Assembly: GCA_001313365.1 (NCBI GenBank)
Contig: BBFS01000079.1
Location: 1-22,330 of the forward strand
Direction of reading: 5' to 3'
Length of the DNA: 22,330 nt
DNA from: Paenarthrobacter nitroguajacolicus JCM 14115
GTDB lineage: Bacteria > Actinomycetota > Actinomycetes > Actinomycetales > Micrococcaceae
The notes beneath the pieces are model-generated. The model did not search any database and was not told where the DNA came from. It saw only the letters and a program-made list of their open reading frames with translations. The translations under genes were made by a program, and so were the position numbers. Positions 8,750-19,557 of the stretch are shown in pieces. Each line of letters starts with the position of its first letter. Position 1 is the stretch's first letter.

Positions 8750-9320
8750 CTAGGCCGGCTCAGCGAACCACAGCTTGGTCTCGCCATACTTCTTGTCGGC
8801 GAAACTTTCCAAGGCGTCGGGCCACAAAGGCTCCGGGCTCCGCGAACTCCGCTCCACCACCACAACGGCCGCTTCGTCCAAATGCGACCCCCAGCTTTGC
8901 CAGCACAGCACTCAAGGCAGGCTCATCCAAGGGGTAGGGCGGATCAAGGAAGACGAGATCCCACATGTCTGCGTTACCCGCTCGCTCCAGGAATGATTCC
9001 ACCTTGGAACGATGGACTGAGACCCTTTTCCCGCCCAGGAGTTGGTTCACCAAATCCGCATTGCGCTGGCAGACATCGCTTGCCTTGGCATCGAACTCCA
9101 CCAGATCCACGGTCCGGGCCCCCCCTCGGCTGGCACTTTCGATTCCCAAGGATCCAGAGCCTGCATAAAGGTCCAGGACCCGGGCATCGTCGATGACTGC
9201 CAAGGATTCCAGGCGGGAAAAGAGCGCCTCCTTGACCCTGTCCGTGGTGGGACGCGTGGCCGTTCCCGGGACGCTGGCCAGCGGGTTCCCGCCACCAACT
9301 CCGGCGATGATCCGGCTCAA
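8750..9320 (-). CDS. rsmD: 16S rRNA (guanine(966)-N2)-methyltransferase
   Basis: Methylates G966 of 16S rRNA in the 30S subunit. It reads SRIIAGVGGG at the start, ATRPTTDRVKEALFSRLE, then VLDLYAGSGSLGIESASRG (SAM motif I), VDLVEFDAKA (motif II) and LVFLDPPYPLDEP (catalytic DPPY). The G run near 9119 adds a Gly in frame. One extra base near 8887 shifts the C-terminus, which when corrected ends KKYGETKLWFAEPA at TAG 8752-8750. Corrected length is about 188 residues, normal. I chose TTG 9320 because it begins the family's SRIIAG and has GGAG seven bases upstream; ATG 9347 is an alternative. It follows recG by 33 bases and is convergent with the spermidine-synthase-like gene, 12 bases away. Confidence 0.95.
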
Positions 9321-9327
9321 AGGGATT

Positions 9328-9331
9328 CTCC
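9328..9331 (-). promoter_or_regulatory. Ribosome binding site deciding the rsmD start
   Basis: GGAG on the minus strand lies seven bases before TTG 9320. It favours that codon over the ATG at 9347, which would add nine residues not typical of the family. Confidence 0.5.
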
Positions 9332-9353
9332 ATGAGCGCGCTTCCATGGATCT

Positions 9354-11616
9354 CTAACCGCGTTCAAGGAACGCCTCCTTCTCCGGGTTCAAATAATCAT
9401 CTATTGCGGCGGCAAGTGCCGGCTGTTGTTGCAGGGCAGGGTCTTCCGACACCAGGCCTTGGGCGTCGGTACGTGCGCGGGCAATGATGTCTTCGTGTTC
9501 AAGTACACGGAGCAACTTCAGGGTGGAGCGTCCGCCGGATTGCGAAGCACCTAGAATGTCGCCTTCACGGCGGAGTTTCAAGTCTTCCTGGGACAGCTCA
9601 AAGCCGTCAGTCGTTGAAGCTACGGCATCAAGCCGGCGACGACTCGGGTGGCCGGGTTCCAGCGTGGTCACCAGCAGGCAAGTGCCGGGCAAACCTCCGC
9701 GGCCTACCCGCCCACGCAGCTGGTGGAGCTGTGAGATTCCAAAGCGGTCGGCATCGAGAATCACCATGAGGGTGGCGTTGTGGACATCGACGCCCACCTC
9801 AATGACAGTGGTGGACACCAGCACTTTGGTGTTGTTGGAGGCGAAGGAGGCCATCGTCTCCGACTTCACCTGCGGATCCTGCCGCCCATGGAGCGGCGCT
9901 ACCGGGACGCCAGCCAGTGAAGGCTCCTGCAGGAGCTTTCGACGACGGCGGTCACCGAGGCGAGTTCCCGCGCCGGGCCTTCGTCCGCCAGGTCGGCATC
10001 GCTGGGTTCCGCTTCGCCCGGACTGAAGTCGCCGTCGTCGTCGGAGCCGATCTTGGGGGGGCACACCACATAAACCTGGTGACCCGAATCGACTTCTTCG
10101 CGGGAACGTTTCCATATTCGGTCCACCCAGCCCGGATTCTCCGCGAGCCCCACGACGTGAGTGGAAATCGGCGCACGCCCGGCCGGAAGCTCATCAAGGA
10201 TGGAGGTCTCGAGGTCACCGAATACCGTCATGGCCACCGTGCGGGGGGGAATCGGTGTGGCTGTCATGACCAGCAAGTGTGGAGGCCGCTGTGCCTTGGC
10301 CCGGAGGGCATCGCGCTGTTCCACACCGAAGCGGTGCTGCTCATCCACCACGATCAGCCCGAGGTCTTGGAAGCTGGTCTTGTCGCTCAGCAAAGCGTGC
10401 GTGCCAATGACAATTCCCGCATTTCCTGAGGCCGCGTCCAGCATTGCCTGTTTCCGCGCAGCAGTGGGCATGGAACCGGTCAGGAGCGTCACTTGAACGG
10501 CTTCCTGGGTGGAGTCGCCGCCAAGCATGCCGGCACCGCCAAAGATGTGGTCGCGGGCGAGCGCACCCAACGTCTTGCGGATGGAGTGGAAATGCTGGGC
10601 CGCCAGGACCTCCGTGGGCGCCAGGAGTGCTGCCTGGCCACCTGCATCCACTACCTGCAACATGGCCCGCAAGGCCACGATCGTCTTTCCCGAGCCCACT
10701 TCGCCCTGCAGCAGCCGGTTCATGGGAGTGTCGCGCCCGAGCTCTTCAGCCAGCGTCTTTCCGACGGCGGATTGGCCGGCAGTCAGGGTAAAGGGCAGGT
10801 TTTGATCGAACTTAGTGAGCAAACCTCCCACGCGCGGACGGCGCGCAGTGGCTTCTTCTGCAGCCAGCTGGGCGCGCCGGCGTGCGAGGGCCGTTTGCAG
10901 CACCAGGGCTTCCTGGTACCGGAAGCGTTCCTGAGCGCGTTGCCAGTCCTTGGCAATCCCGGGTGAATGGATCAATCGGTAGGCCTCAGCGACACTGAGC
11001 AGGCCGTCCCTTCGGACGATGCTTGCCGGAAGCGGATCTTCCAGGGAATCAAGGTCCATGGTCTGGAGCAGGGCAGTGATCACTTTGTGGATGGACCAAC
11101 TGGTCAGCTTGGCCGTTGCCGGATAAATGGGGATGGGCATGGCTGCGAGTTTTTCGGGGGTCTACAGACCCTTCCGCTTCCGGGTCCTCGTCCAGCAGAA
11201 GGAAGTCCGGGTTGGTCAGGCCGAGGCTCCACCGTAACGGGTCACCTTGCCTGAAAACATGGCCCGACGACCGGCCAGGAGTTCAGCTTTTGCCCGGAAC
11301 CCATTGAAGAAGCTGACCTTCAACGTACTTGGAACACCGCTACCACCGGCTTCGTCCGTCACCACCACATCGGTGATCGAACCACGGCGGGCCTCATCTG
11401 GCGGGTACTGTTGGACAGCACCCGGGCAATCAGCGTGACCTCTTCATCCAGCGGGAGCTTGCTGATGGGCGTCAACTCACCGCGGTTCAAGTATCTGCGA
11501 GGAAAGTAATTCAGCAAGGCTCCGGCCGTTTTTAGGCCCAAATGCTTGTCTATGACGGCCGCAGACCGCTTGCCAATCCTGCGTTCGAGGGGGGGCAGGT
11601 CCAGCTCAGTATTCAT
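9354..11616 (-). CDS. recG: ATP-dependent DNA helicase RecG
   Basis: Superfamily 2 helicase that remodels stalled forks and Holliday junctions. N-terminal wedge/OB region: RRIGKRSAAVIDKHLGLKTA, LLNYFPRRYLNRGELTPI, VTLIARVLS. Helicase motifs: LLQGEVGSGKTIVA (Walker A), LLAPTEVLAAQH, VVDEQHRFGVEQR (DEQH box), MTATPIPRT, VSTTVIEVGVDV, HQLRGRVGRG. Breaks: one G lost near 11398, one base lost near 11245, one extra C near 11157, and one C lost near 9930 (VVES/LLQEPSL). The 7-base runs at 11589, 10243 and 10055 each add one Pro in frame. Corrected length is about 751 residues. It ends NPEKEAFLERG at TAG 9356-9354. The start is ATG 11616, 61 bases after the DAK2 stop. Confidence 0.96.
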
Positions 11617-11677
11617 GCCGTGACTGGCTGATTCGCTGCCGACTGGTTCTTGTGTGGGAGCCGGGCGCTGCACGTCA

Positions 11678-12663
11678 TCACGGGGGGGTATTGCCAACTG
11701 GCTTACTGCTATATCAGTCGGTTCTCCCAGCGAACGAATGAATGCGACGGCCGGTTCCGGGTCGCGACGTGCACATGGACGCGCCAACGGTAACTGATCT
11801 CCACACTGGATTCGTCGTCGTCATCATCTGCGCCTTGGGCACCGCCGACTTGGCTCATGATGACGGAATCGCCCATCTCGTCCAGGCGTTGCCGAAGGAT
11901 GGCCGCATTCAGGGGGCGAGAGGTTGATGGTGCACATGACTTCCACGCCGTCGTCGGCCGGCATGTGCTCGTGGATGTGGGGATCCTGCAATTTGTAGCC
12001 GTGGAGGCCGTCGAGCAGCTCCTCCTGGAGTTCCTCCCCCCCAAGGACGGCGGCTCGGAGGCAATCAAGCACCAGCAGCATCCCCCCCACGCCGCCTGCG
12101 TCCACAACATGTGCTTCATGGAGTTGTGCGAGCTCATCCTCCGTCCGGACGACGGCTTGGTAGGCGGCCTCCACCACGGCGTCGAGCGAGAGCCCCAATG
12201 CATGGTTGCTGTCGTCGCCACTTTGGGATGCGTCCACGGCTTGAGCAGCATGGGCGGCCGCTTCCAAAACCGAAAGCATGGTGCCTGCCACAGGTTCACT
12301 CAGGGCAGACCAGGCACGGATCTGTGCCCTGTTCAGCGCAGTGGCAAGCAGGGGCGCGCTGAGGCGGGTTTTCCCGGCCAGGGGCTCGGCAGCGGCGCAG
12401 AGGAACACTGCAAAGAGTGTGCCCGAATTGCCTCGGGCTTGCTCCATGGCTGCCTGCCCGGCACGGGACAGTACGGCGCCGACGTCGTTGCCGGTTTCAG
12501 TGGAGTCCGGCGCAGTTCCGCCAAGGGCAGCCACAGCTGCCCGGACAGTGAGGTAAAGGTTGGTTCCGGTATCTCCGTCAGCGACAGGGAAGATGTTGAT
12601 CGCATTGAGACGGTCACTGTGGTTGCCGAGGACCACCTCCGCCTTGCCGAGCCAACGTTTCAT
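11678..12663 (-). CDS. DAK2 (DhaL-like) domain protein
   Basis: The N-terminus reads MKRWLGKAEVVLGNHSDRLN, then AINIFPVADGDTGTNLYLTV, the phosphate/Mg-binding loop of the dihydroxyacetone-kinase DhaL domain. AMEQARGNSGTLFAVFLCA and HVVDAGGVGGMLLVLD complete the domain. FakA/YloV relatives phosphorylate fatty acids bound to FakB, but this protein is shorter (about 325 residues against roughly 550), so the function is open. The 7-base runs at 12082 and 12036 add residues in frame. Breaks lie near 11907 (one extra C) and near 11762 (one G lost). The run at 11682-11688, if five, creates the stop TGA 11680-11678 after AVSQLAIPP. ATG 12663 follows the thiL stop by 22 bases; upstream in-frame TTG codons overlap thiL. 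Position between thiL and recG is conserved in actinobacteria. Confidence 0.88.
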
Positions 12664-12685
12664 GGCGTGTGCATTCGCGGCGATC

Positions 12686-13727
12686 TTAGTCTGCAAAGTG
12701 ATCCCATCCAACGGTGTCAGCAGTTTGCCCGGCAATCCGGACGCCACTGCCTGGCGGCTCGACAACGGCTTGCACCGAGCCTATCGCAGTGAAGCCCTGC
12801 GGCAGCTGAATTCCTGCCGGGAACGTAGCAAGCAAACCATGGTCTTCTCCCCCCCCGCCAAGCACCCATCGCATGGCTTCCCTTCCCAGAACGGCCGCTG
12901 CTGGTTCCAGTGAGGCTGCATAAGTCTTCAAAGCAACCGGATCGAAATCAAGGATCACGTTGCTCGCTCCGGCCAGGCGGCTGCCATCCCGCAGCAGGCC
13001 ATCGGAAATGTCCATCATGGCCGTGGCACCCGTACGCGCAGCCAGCGGTCCGGCGGCCAGCGGTGGCATCGGCCGGCATTGGTTGTCCACCAGGCTCCGC
13101 AATTCAGAAGACAGGTTGTCGAACGGAATGTCGCTTTCCAGCAGCGCCCAGCCCGCAGCTGCCCTTCCCAAGGTCCCTGAAACCGCCACGACGTCCCCCG
13201 GCTTTGGCACCGGACCTCAGCACTGGCGCAACACCGGCAAGCGTCCCGACGACGGCGACAGTCACCGCCAGCTCGCGGCCCCTTCCAAGGTCTCCGCCTG
13301 CCACCGAGCAATCCGAAGCGCCCAAGCCAACAATTGCCGCCGTGAGCCCATCAGCAAAAGCTTCAACCCATTCGACAGGCGTTTCCGGCGGCATGGTGAG
13401 GCTTACCACGAGACTCGTGGCGCTGCCGCCCATGGCGTTGATGTCGCTGAGGTTTTGCGCTGCGGCCTTCCAGCCGACGTCGAATCCCGTGGTCCGGTAG
13501 CCGTTACGCCACTCAAGCCTGAAGTCCTGGTCCTGCGTTTGGGTGTCGATGGAGATGAGCGCCCTGCCATCCGGCGCTGCTATCAGGGCGGCGTCGTCGC
13601 CGGGTCCCAGCAGAACGCCTGGGCTATGGTGCAGGCGCGGAAAAATCCGCGCGAGGAGCTCTGACTCCGACAGGTGTTGGACGGTCAACGGTTCTTCTGG
13701 CACTGCTGTCAACTCTTCTCTTGGCAC
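12686..13727 (-). CDS. thiL: Thiamine-monophosphate kinase
   Basis: Last step of thiamine diphosphate synthesis, phosphorylating thiamine monophosphate with ATP. Motifs: VLLGPGDDAALI near residue 40 (Mg/ATP site), LSDINAMGG, SDCSVAGGDLGRG, AMMDISDGLLRDG, and GGGEDHGLLATF near the C-terminus. One extra G near 13195 (GAKAG/DVVAVSGTLGRA) is the only frameshift. The 8-base run at 12849-12856 adds a Gly in frame. Corrected length is about 345 residues, ending VGWDHFAD at TAA 12688-12686. The GTG at 13727 is the most upstream plausible start. In-frame TTG 13712 and GTG 13703 follow, the latter with AGAAGAG upstream, so the N-terminus may be shorter. It heads the thiL-DAK2-recG-rsmD run and is divergent from the DUF3515 gene. 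Confidence 0.94.
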
Positions 13728-13860
13728 GGCGCCTGCGTCTTCTCATGGCACCGCTCTACGCTATCGCGATCCACCGACAGAATAATGCGGCTCTCCGGAC
13801 GGCAGTTCCAGCGGGAATGTGACCCGGGCAACGCGAATCTGCCTGCCGGCGCTTGCGGGA

Positions 13861-13866
13861 TAGGCT
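13861..13866 (+). promoter_or_regulatory. Candidate -10 element for the DUF3515 gene
   Basis: TAGGCT, a common actinobacterial -10 form, lies seven bases before ATG 13873, which would make the mRNA leaderless. The expected -35 region (about 13838-13843) is poor. This is a guess by eye. Confidence 0.28.
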
Positions 13867-13872
13867 GGATAA

Positions 13873-14383
13873 ATGCACCGAAAGACCCTTCCCCCGGACC
13901 GCCCTGGCCATCGCCTTGGCTTCCGCATCCGTCACCGCTTTGTCGGCCTGTGCGCCTACGGTGGACGTCACGTCAGCCTCCGACGCCGCCAATCCTGCCT
14001 GCGCGCCAATGATGGTTGCTCTGCCGGACCAGATCGGTGATGCTGCCCTCCGCAAAACCAACAGCCAGGCGACAGCTGCCTGGGGAGATCCTTCGCAGGT
14101 CATTCTCCGATGCGGAGTGAACGTTCCCGGACCCACCACGGACCGTTGTGTGAGCGTCAATGACATCGACTGGGTCATCAAGGAAGGCGATCCCGTTTAC
14201 ACCCTGACCACGTTCGGCCGCGAACCAGCCACGGAGATCTTGATAGATCCAGTCAAGCTGGAGGCGGCAAACATCAGTTCAGCAACTGTCCTGACTGAGT
14301 TGGCAGCCGCGGTTGGCAAGATCAAGGCGACCGGAAAGTGCGTGGGCCAGGAAGATCTGCAGAACCTGCCATCCCCGCAGTAG
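13873..14383 (+). CDS. DUF3515 lipoprotein
   Basis: Secreted actinobacterial protein of unknown function; the family typically sits beside ddl and thiL, as here. A basic N-terminus (MHRKTLPRT) and a hydrophobic stretch lead to a lipobox-like LSAC, so it is probably lipidated and held on the outer face of the membrane. The mature part contains NPACAPMMVALPDQIGDAA, AAWGDPSQVILRCGV, DIDWVIKEGD, VYTLTTFGREPATEILIDP. It ends at TAG 14381-14383, four bases from the convergent ddl stop. ATG 13873 comes into frame if the C run near 13891 was four bases rather than five. Otherwise the frame opens at TTG 13853. Corrected length is about 169 residues. Several Cys residues could form disulfides outside the cell. 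Confidence 0.85.
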
Positions 14384-14387
14384 TGCT

Positions 14388-15536
<1,149 letters not shown>

Positions 15537-15537
<1 letters not shown>

Positions 15538-16599
15538 CAGTAGTCGCCTTCGGACTTCAGTGCCCGGGCCAACAGTCGTGGTCCCAGGTCATCAACGGAC
15601 ATTCTGCCTTCCAGCACTGCCACGACGGCAGCCGTAATGGGCATTTCAACATTCAATTTGCCGGCCAGCTCGTGCACAGCGGGGGGGCCGGATTTGATGC
15701 CCTCTGCTGTCTGCGTCATCTGTTCGGCCACTTGCTCGAGGCTGAGGCCTTCACCAAGCAACCTGCCGGCGGTGTGATTCCGGGACAGGGCTGAAGAGCA
15801 AGTGGCAACAAGATCGCCGAGTCCGGCAAGACCGGCCATCGTGTGGGCTTCTCCGCCAAGGGCCAAGGCAAGCCTGGACGTCTCAGCGAGTCCGCGCGTG
15901 ATCACCGAGGCTTTGGTGTTGTCGCCCATCTGCCGGCCTTCGCAAATGCCCACAGCAAGCGCAATCACATTTTTTACGATCCCGCCGATTTCCACGCCCA
16001 CAACATCAGTGCTGGTGTACGGCCGGAAGTACGGCGCCGTGCAGCACAGCGCTATGGCAGCAGCAGTGTCTGCGTCACTGCAGGCAACAACTGACGCTGT
16101 TGGTTGTTCCCTGGCAATCTCCATGGCCAGATTGGGGGGGCCTGAGACTACTGCTACACGCGGTGCGGGAAGACCCAACTCCTGGGCAATGACTTCGCTC
16201 ATCCGGGCGTCCGTGCCCAGTTCCAGGCCCTTCATCAGGGAGACAACCACGGCGTCAGGCGCAAGGAAGGCCTTCCACTCCCCCGAGCTGCGGCCGAAGT
16301 GACTGGGCGGGTACAGCGAGGACCACCAAGGTGGCATCCTTGAGCACCTTCTCCACATCCGTGGATGCTGTTACGGATGGTGGAAGCTCAATGTCTTTGA
16401 GGTACTGCTCGTTTCGGTGCGAAGAGTTGATCTGCTCCACGACCTCCGCCCGACGACCCCAGATCCGGATACTACGTTCAGATCCGGTAGCCGCAGCGGC
16501 ATCGGCCAGGACCTTGGCAAACGTGGTTCCCCCCCACGAACCCGCGCCCAAAACAGCCACGATGTCCGGCGTGGAGACATTCGTTTCCACCGTGGTCAT
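15537..16599 (-). CDS. gpsA: Glycerol-3-phosphate dehydrogenase [NAD(P)+]
   Basis: Reduces dihydroxyacetone phosphate to sn-glycerol 3-phosphate, the backbone for phospholipids; cytoplasmic. The N-terminal Rossmann motif [10 protein letters not shown] is near residue 20. [32 protein letters not shown] (with the catalytic Lys) and [20 protein letters not shown] follow, all family signatures. One frameshift, an extra G near 16276, joins [10 protein letters not shown] to [11 protein letters not shown]. The 7-base runs at 16529, 16134 and 15681 insert a Gly or Pro in frame: SWGGTT for the usual SWGTT-type loop, and SGPPN for SGPN. Corrected length is about 350 residues. The ATG overlaps the plsC stop as ATGA (16599-16596). 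Confidence 0.96.
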
Positions 16600-17378
16600 T
16601 TGCCGTCCCCCCCGCCTTCGTGGGCATCAGGAGAACCACCCTGCATGAAGCGGCCGTGCTTGGACTGCTTGTGCACAGCCGGATCCCAGCGTTCAGCCGG
16701 GGGGGCCTGTTCGCCTCGAAGGGTTTCAAGGAGTTCGGTAATGGCATGCATGATGACTTCAGTGGCCGCTGTCAGCGTTGTGCGATCCAGCGGCCGTTCG
16801 CTGAAGGCACTGAGATCAACGGGCTTCCCAATAAGCACTCGGACGGTTTTCCGCGGGAAGATATGGAACCGCTTCGCATACCGTGGGAAAACCTCTTGTG
16901 CACCCCAGTGCGCCATGGGCACCACAGGGGGGGCTCCGGTCTGCAGGGCTAGCCTGGCGGCCCCGGTATGGCCCTTCATGGGCCACAAATCGGGATCGCG
17001 CGTGAGAGTGCCTCGGGGTAGATGATGATGGCACCACCGGCGTCAACCACTTCTTTGGCGACTTGAAGCGAGCGGTTCGCTCCCGCCGTCGAGCGTTCAA
17101 CCGGTATCTGCTTGGTGGCGTGCAGCAGGGCACCCAGGACGGGCACTTTGAAGAGGCCCGTCTTCGCGAGGAAATGCGGTGGCCGCTTCTGGTTGTACAC
17201 CATGTGTCCGATGACGATGGGGGTCGATCTCGGTGCAGTGGTTTGGTACTGCGATGAAGCCGCCGGGTGGAAGGTTCTCCACGCCTTCCCACTTCCTGGC
17301 CATCAGGACATTCATCAACGGACGCGCGAGACCCGCCAGCAGCATGAACGTTGCACGGCTCTTGGCCGATTCCTTCAA
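16596..17378 (-). CDS. plsC: 1-acylglycerol-3-phosphate acyltransferase family protein
   Basis: Membrane-associated acyltransferase, probably adding the second acyl chain to lysophosphatidic acid made from the gpsA product. The catalytic HX4D box is [33 protein letters not shown] is the next family block. The EGT block reads [16 protein letters not shown] once a lost G near 17013 is restored. [20 protein letters not shown] is the last block. One extra C near 17216 also shifts the frame. The 7-base runs at 16927, 16699 and 16607 are in frame. Corrected length is about 257 residues. TTG 17378 is 13 bases from the murA stop, with a G-rich stretch before it. A relaxed substrate range is common in this family. 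Confidence 0.9.
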
Positions 17379-17391
17379 AGGAGCCCCCCCG

Positions 17392-18720
17392 CTACTTGGT
17401 GGTGGTGATATCGAAATCGGCGCCCAGGCCGGCCAGCTTCTCGGTAAAGCGCTCGTAACCGCGGTTGATGATGTCGATGCCCGTAACGCGTGACGTGCCC
17501 GTAGCTGCCAGCGCTGCGATGAGGTGGCTGAAACCACCCCGGAGGTCGGGGGGGATGTCAATGTCTGTGCCCCTGAGCGGAGTGGGGCCCGAAATCACTG
17601 CCGAGTGCAGGAAGTTCCGCTGTCCGAACCGGCAGGGAACACTACCCAGGCACTCGCGGTGTACCTGGATATTCGCACCCATCCGGGCAAGGGCTTCCGT
17701 GAATCCGAAGCGGTTCTCATAGACAGTCTCGTGGACGATGGAAACGCCCTCGGCCTGTGTCAGGGCAACCACCAGCGGCTGCTGCCAGTCCGTCATGAAG
17801 CCCGGGTGGACATCCGTCTCCAGGACGAGCGGGGAGAGCTTGCCGCCTTGGTGGTAGAAGCGGATACCGTCGTCGCCGATGTCCATGCCGCCACCCACTT
17901 TGCGGTAGGTATTCAGGAATGTCATCATGTCGCGCTGCGAAGCACCCTCAACATAAATGTCGCCGCGGGTAACCAATGCAGCAGAGGCCCAGGATGCGGA
18001 TTCGTTCCGGTCCGGGAGCGCACGGTGGTTGTAACCCCCGAAGGTCCTTGACGCCCTCGATCCGGATGGTCCGGTCAGTCTGGACGCTGATGATGGCGCC
18101 CATCTTCTGCAGGACCGCGATGAGGTCGATGATCTCGGGTTCCGTGGCCGCGCCAATGAGTTCAGTGATGCCCTCGGCACGCGTTGCGCTCAGGAGCACC
18201 TGCTCGGTGGCGCCAACCGATGGATACGGCAGCGAAATTTTGGCTCCATGCAGGCCATTCGGGGGCAGAGATGTGGATGCCGCCCGGCGCTTTTCCACCA
18301 CGGCGCCGAACTGCCGCAGGACATTCAGGTGATAGTCGATGGGCCTGTCGCCGATCTTGCAGCCACCCAGATCCGGATGAAGGCCTCGCCGATCGCGTGA
18401 ATCAGCGGTCCGCACAGCAGGATGGGAATCCGCGAATCGCCGGCGTGCGCATCAATTGCCGTGCTGGAGGCCGTCTTTGCATCTTTGGGATCCAGGGTGA
18501 GGTCGCCCGATACCGGATCCTTCACAACGGTCACGCCGTGCAGCTGCAGCAGGCTGGTGACAACCTCGACGTCCTTGATTTCCGGCACGTTCCTCAGCAC
18601 CGATGGTTCGCTGCCCAGCAACGCCGCCACCATGGCCTTTGGCACCAGGTTCTTGGCACCGCGAACGGTCACTCGCCCGGTCAAAGGGACGCCACCGCGG
18701 ATTGTCAGAACACTACTCAT
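17392..18720 (-). CDS. murA: UDP-N-acetylglucosamine 1-carboxyvinyltransferase
   Basis: First committed step of peptidoglycan synthesis: transfer of enolpyruvate from PEP to UDP-GlcNAc, the fosfomycin target. VRGAKNLVPKAMVAALL carries the Lys-Asn of the UDP-GlcNAc site. The catalytic loop is DLGGCKIGDRPIDYHL with the Cys present, so it is predicted fosfomycin-bindable, unlike mycobacterial MurA, which has Asp there. NHRALPDRNESASW and GGFSHLIAALAATG follow. Breaks: one C lost near 18362 (just before the catalytic loop), one G lost near 18287, one extra C near 18270, and one extra near 18032. The run at 17548-17554 adds a Pro in frame. Corrected length is about 441 residues. It has ATG 18720 with GAGGA 11 bases upstream and ends at TAG 17394-17392. 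Confidence 0.95.
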
Positions 18721-18776
18721 CTATACCGGTTTCCTCACGACTACTCGCCCCCCCAAACTTACAAAGGCTCCAGCTA

Positions 18777-18805
18777 AGCATAGAAGCTCGCTTTACCGAT
18801 CCGAA
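18777..18805 (-). promoter_or_regulatory. Weak candidate promoter for murA
   Basis: On the minus strand TTCGGA (18805-18800) and TATGCT (18782-18777) are 17 bases apart. They lie about 60 bases before the murA ATG and just downstream of the leu terminator. A promoter is expected in this gap, but the -35 match is poor. Confidence 0.3.
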
Positions 18806-18856
18806 ATGGAACCGCCCGACACACCCCCGTATCCGGCTTCAGCCGCACGTCGACGA

Positions 18857-18901
18857 AAAAGGACCGGCAGACGCTCCCGAGGGAGGCCTGCCGGTCCTTT
18901 T
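18857..18901 (-). terminator. Rho-independent terminator of leuCD
   Basis: AAAAGGACCGGCAG (18857-18870) pairs perfectly with CTGCCGGTCCTTTT (18888-18901). The stem is 14 bases around a 17-base loop that can itself pair (CTCC/GGAG). On the minus strand it is followed by a T-run (18860-18856), as expected 33 bases after the leuD stop. The flanking A and T tracts would let it work in both directions. Confidence 0.88.
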
Positions 18902-18933
18902 ATCCGCAGGTTGCGGCCTAAGACAAGGGGGGG

Positions 18934-19546
18934 CTACCGGGCATCAACTTTCGCCGGGAGCGTCTTCGGCTTGAAGGCCGGGCGGGTGGCCTCGTACGCC
19001 GTGATGTCCGACTCATGCTGAAGGGTCAGGCCGATGTCATCGAGGCCTTCCAGGAGGCGCCAACGGGTGTAGTCGTCAATCTCGAACGGCGCCACCACGT
19101 TGCCGCACTCAACCGTTTTGGACACCAGGTCAACCTTGACCTCAGTTCCCGGGTGGTTTTCCAGGACCTTCCAGATCAGTTCGATGTCATCCTGTGCCAC
19201 CTGGCTGCCAGCAGCCCCTGCTTTCCGGAGTTTCCCCCCCGGAAAATGTCGGCGAACCGGGAAGACAGGACGGCTTTGAAACCATAGTCCTTCAACGCCC
19301 AGACAGCGTGCTCACGGGATGACCCCCGTACCGAAGTCAGGGCCTGCCACCAGCACTGAGCCCGCATTGAACGGGGCCTGGTTAAGGATGAAGGACTCGT
19401 CCTTCCGCCAGGCAGCGAACAAAGCGTCCTCGAAGCCAGTGCGCGTGATGCGCTTGAGGTACACAGCGGGGGATGATCTGATCGGTGTCCACGTTGCTCT
19501 GACGCAGTGGAACGCCGATGCCGGTGTGGGTAGTGAATGCTTCCAT
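18934..19546 (-). CDS. leuD: 3-isopropylmalate dehydratase small subunit
   Basis: Small (swivelling) subunit of isopropylmalate isomerase, the second step of leucine synthesis, acting with LeuC. It starts [26 protein letters not shown] and [20 protein letters not shown] are family signatures. Breaks: one extra C near 19468 ([12 protein letters not shown]), one extra G near 19325 (FGTG/SSREHA) and one C lost near 19213 (LLAA/QVAQDD). The run at 19234-19240 adds a Gly in frame (FRGGNS). Corrected length is about 202 residues, ending LPAKVDAR at 18934. ATG 19546 lies 9 bases after the leuC stop, with AGGAGG overlapping that stop, so translation is likely coupled. A strong terminator follows. Confidence 0.97.
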
Positions 19547-19551
19547 GGGAT

Positions 19552-19557
19552 CCTCCT
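19552..19557 (-). promoter_or_regulatory. leuD ribosome binding site overlapping the leuC stop
   Basis: AGGAGG on the minus strand lies five bases before ATG 19546 and includes the last two bases of the leuC TAG. It is the best Shine-Dalgarno in the window, fixes the leuD start and suggests re-initiation after leuC. Confidence 0.85.

Noticed and set aside
11857..12792. 311-codon plus-strand open frame opposite the DAK2 gene
   Set aside because: It is antisense to a clear DhaL-domain protein and is Arg/Gly/His-rich with no motif, as expected of GC-rich shadows.
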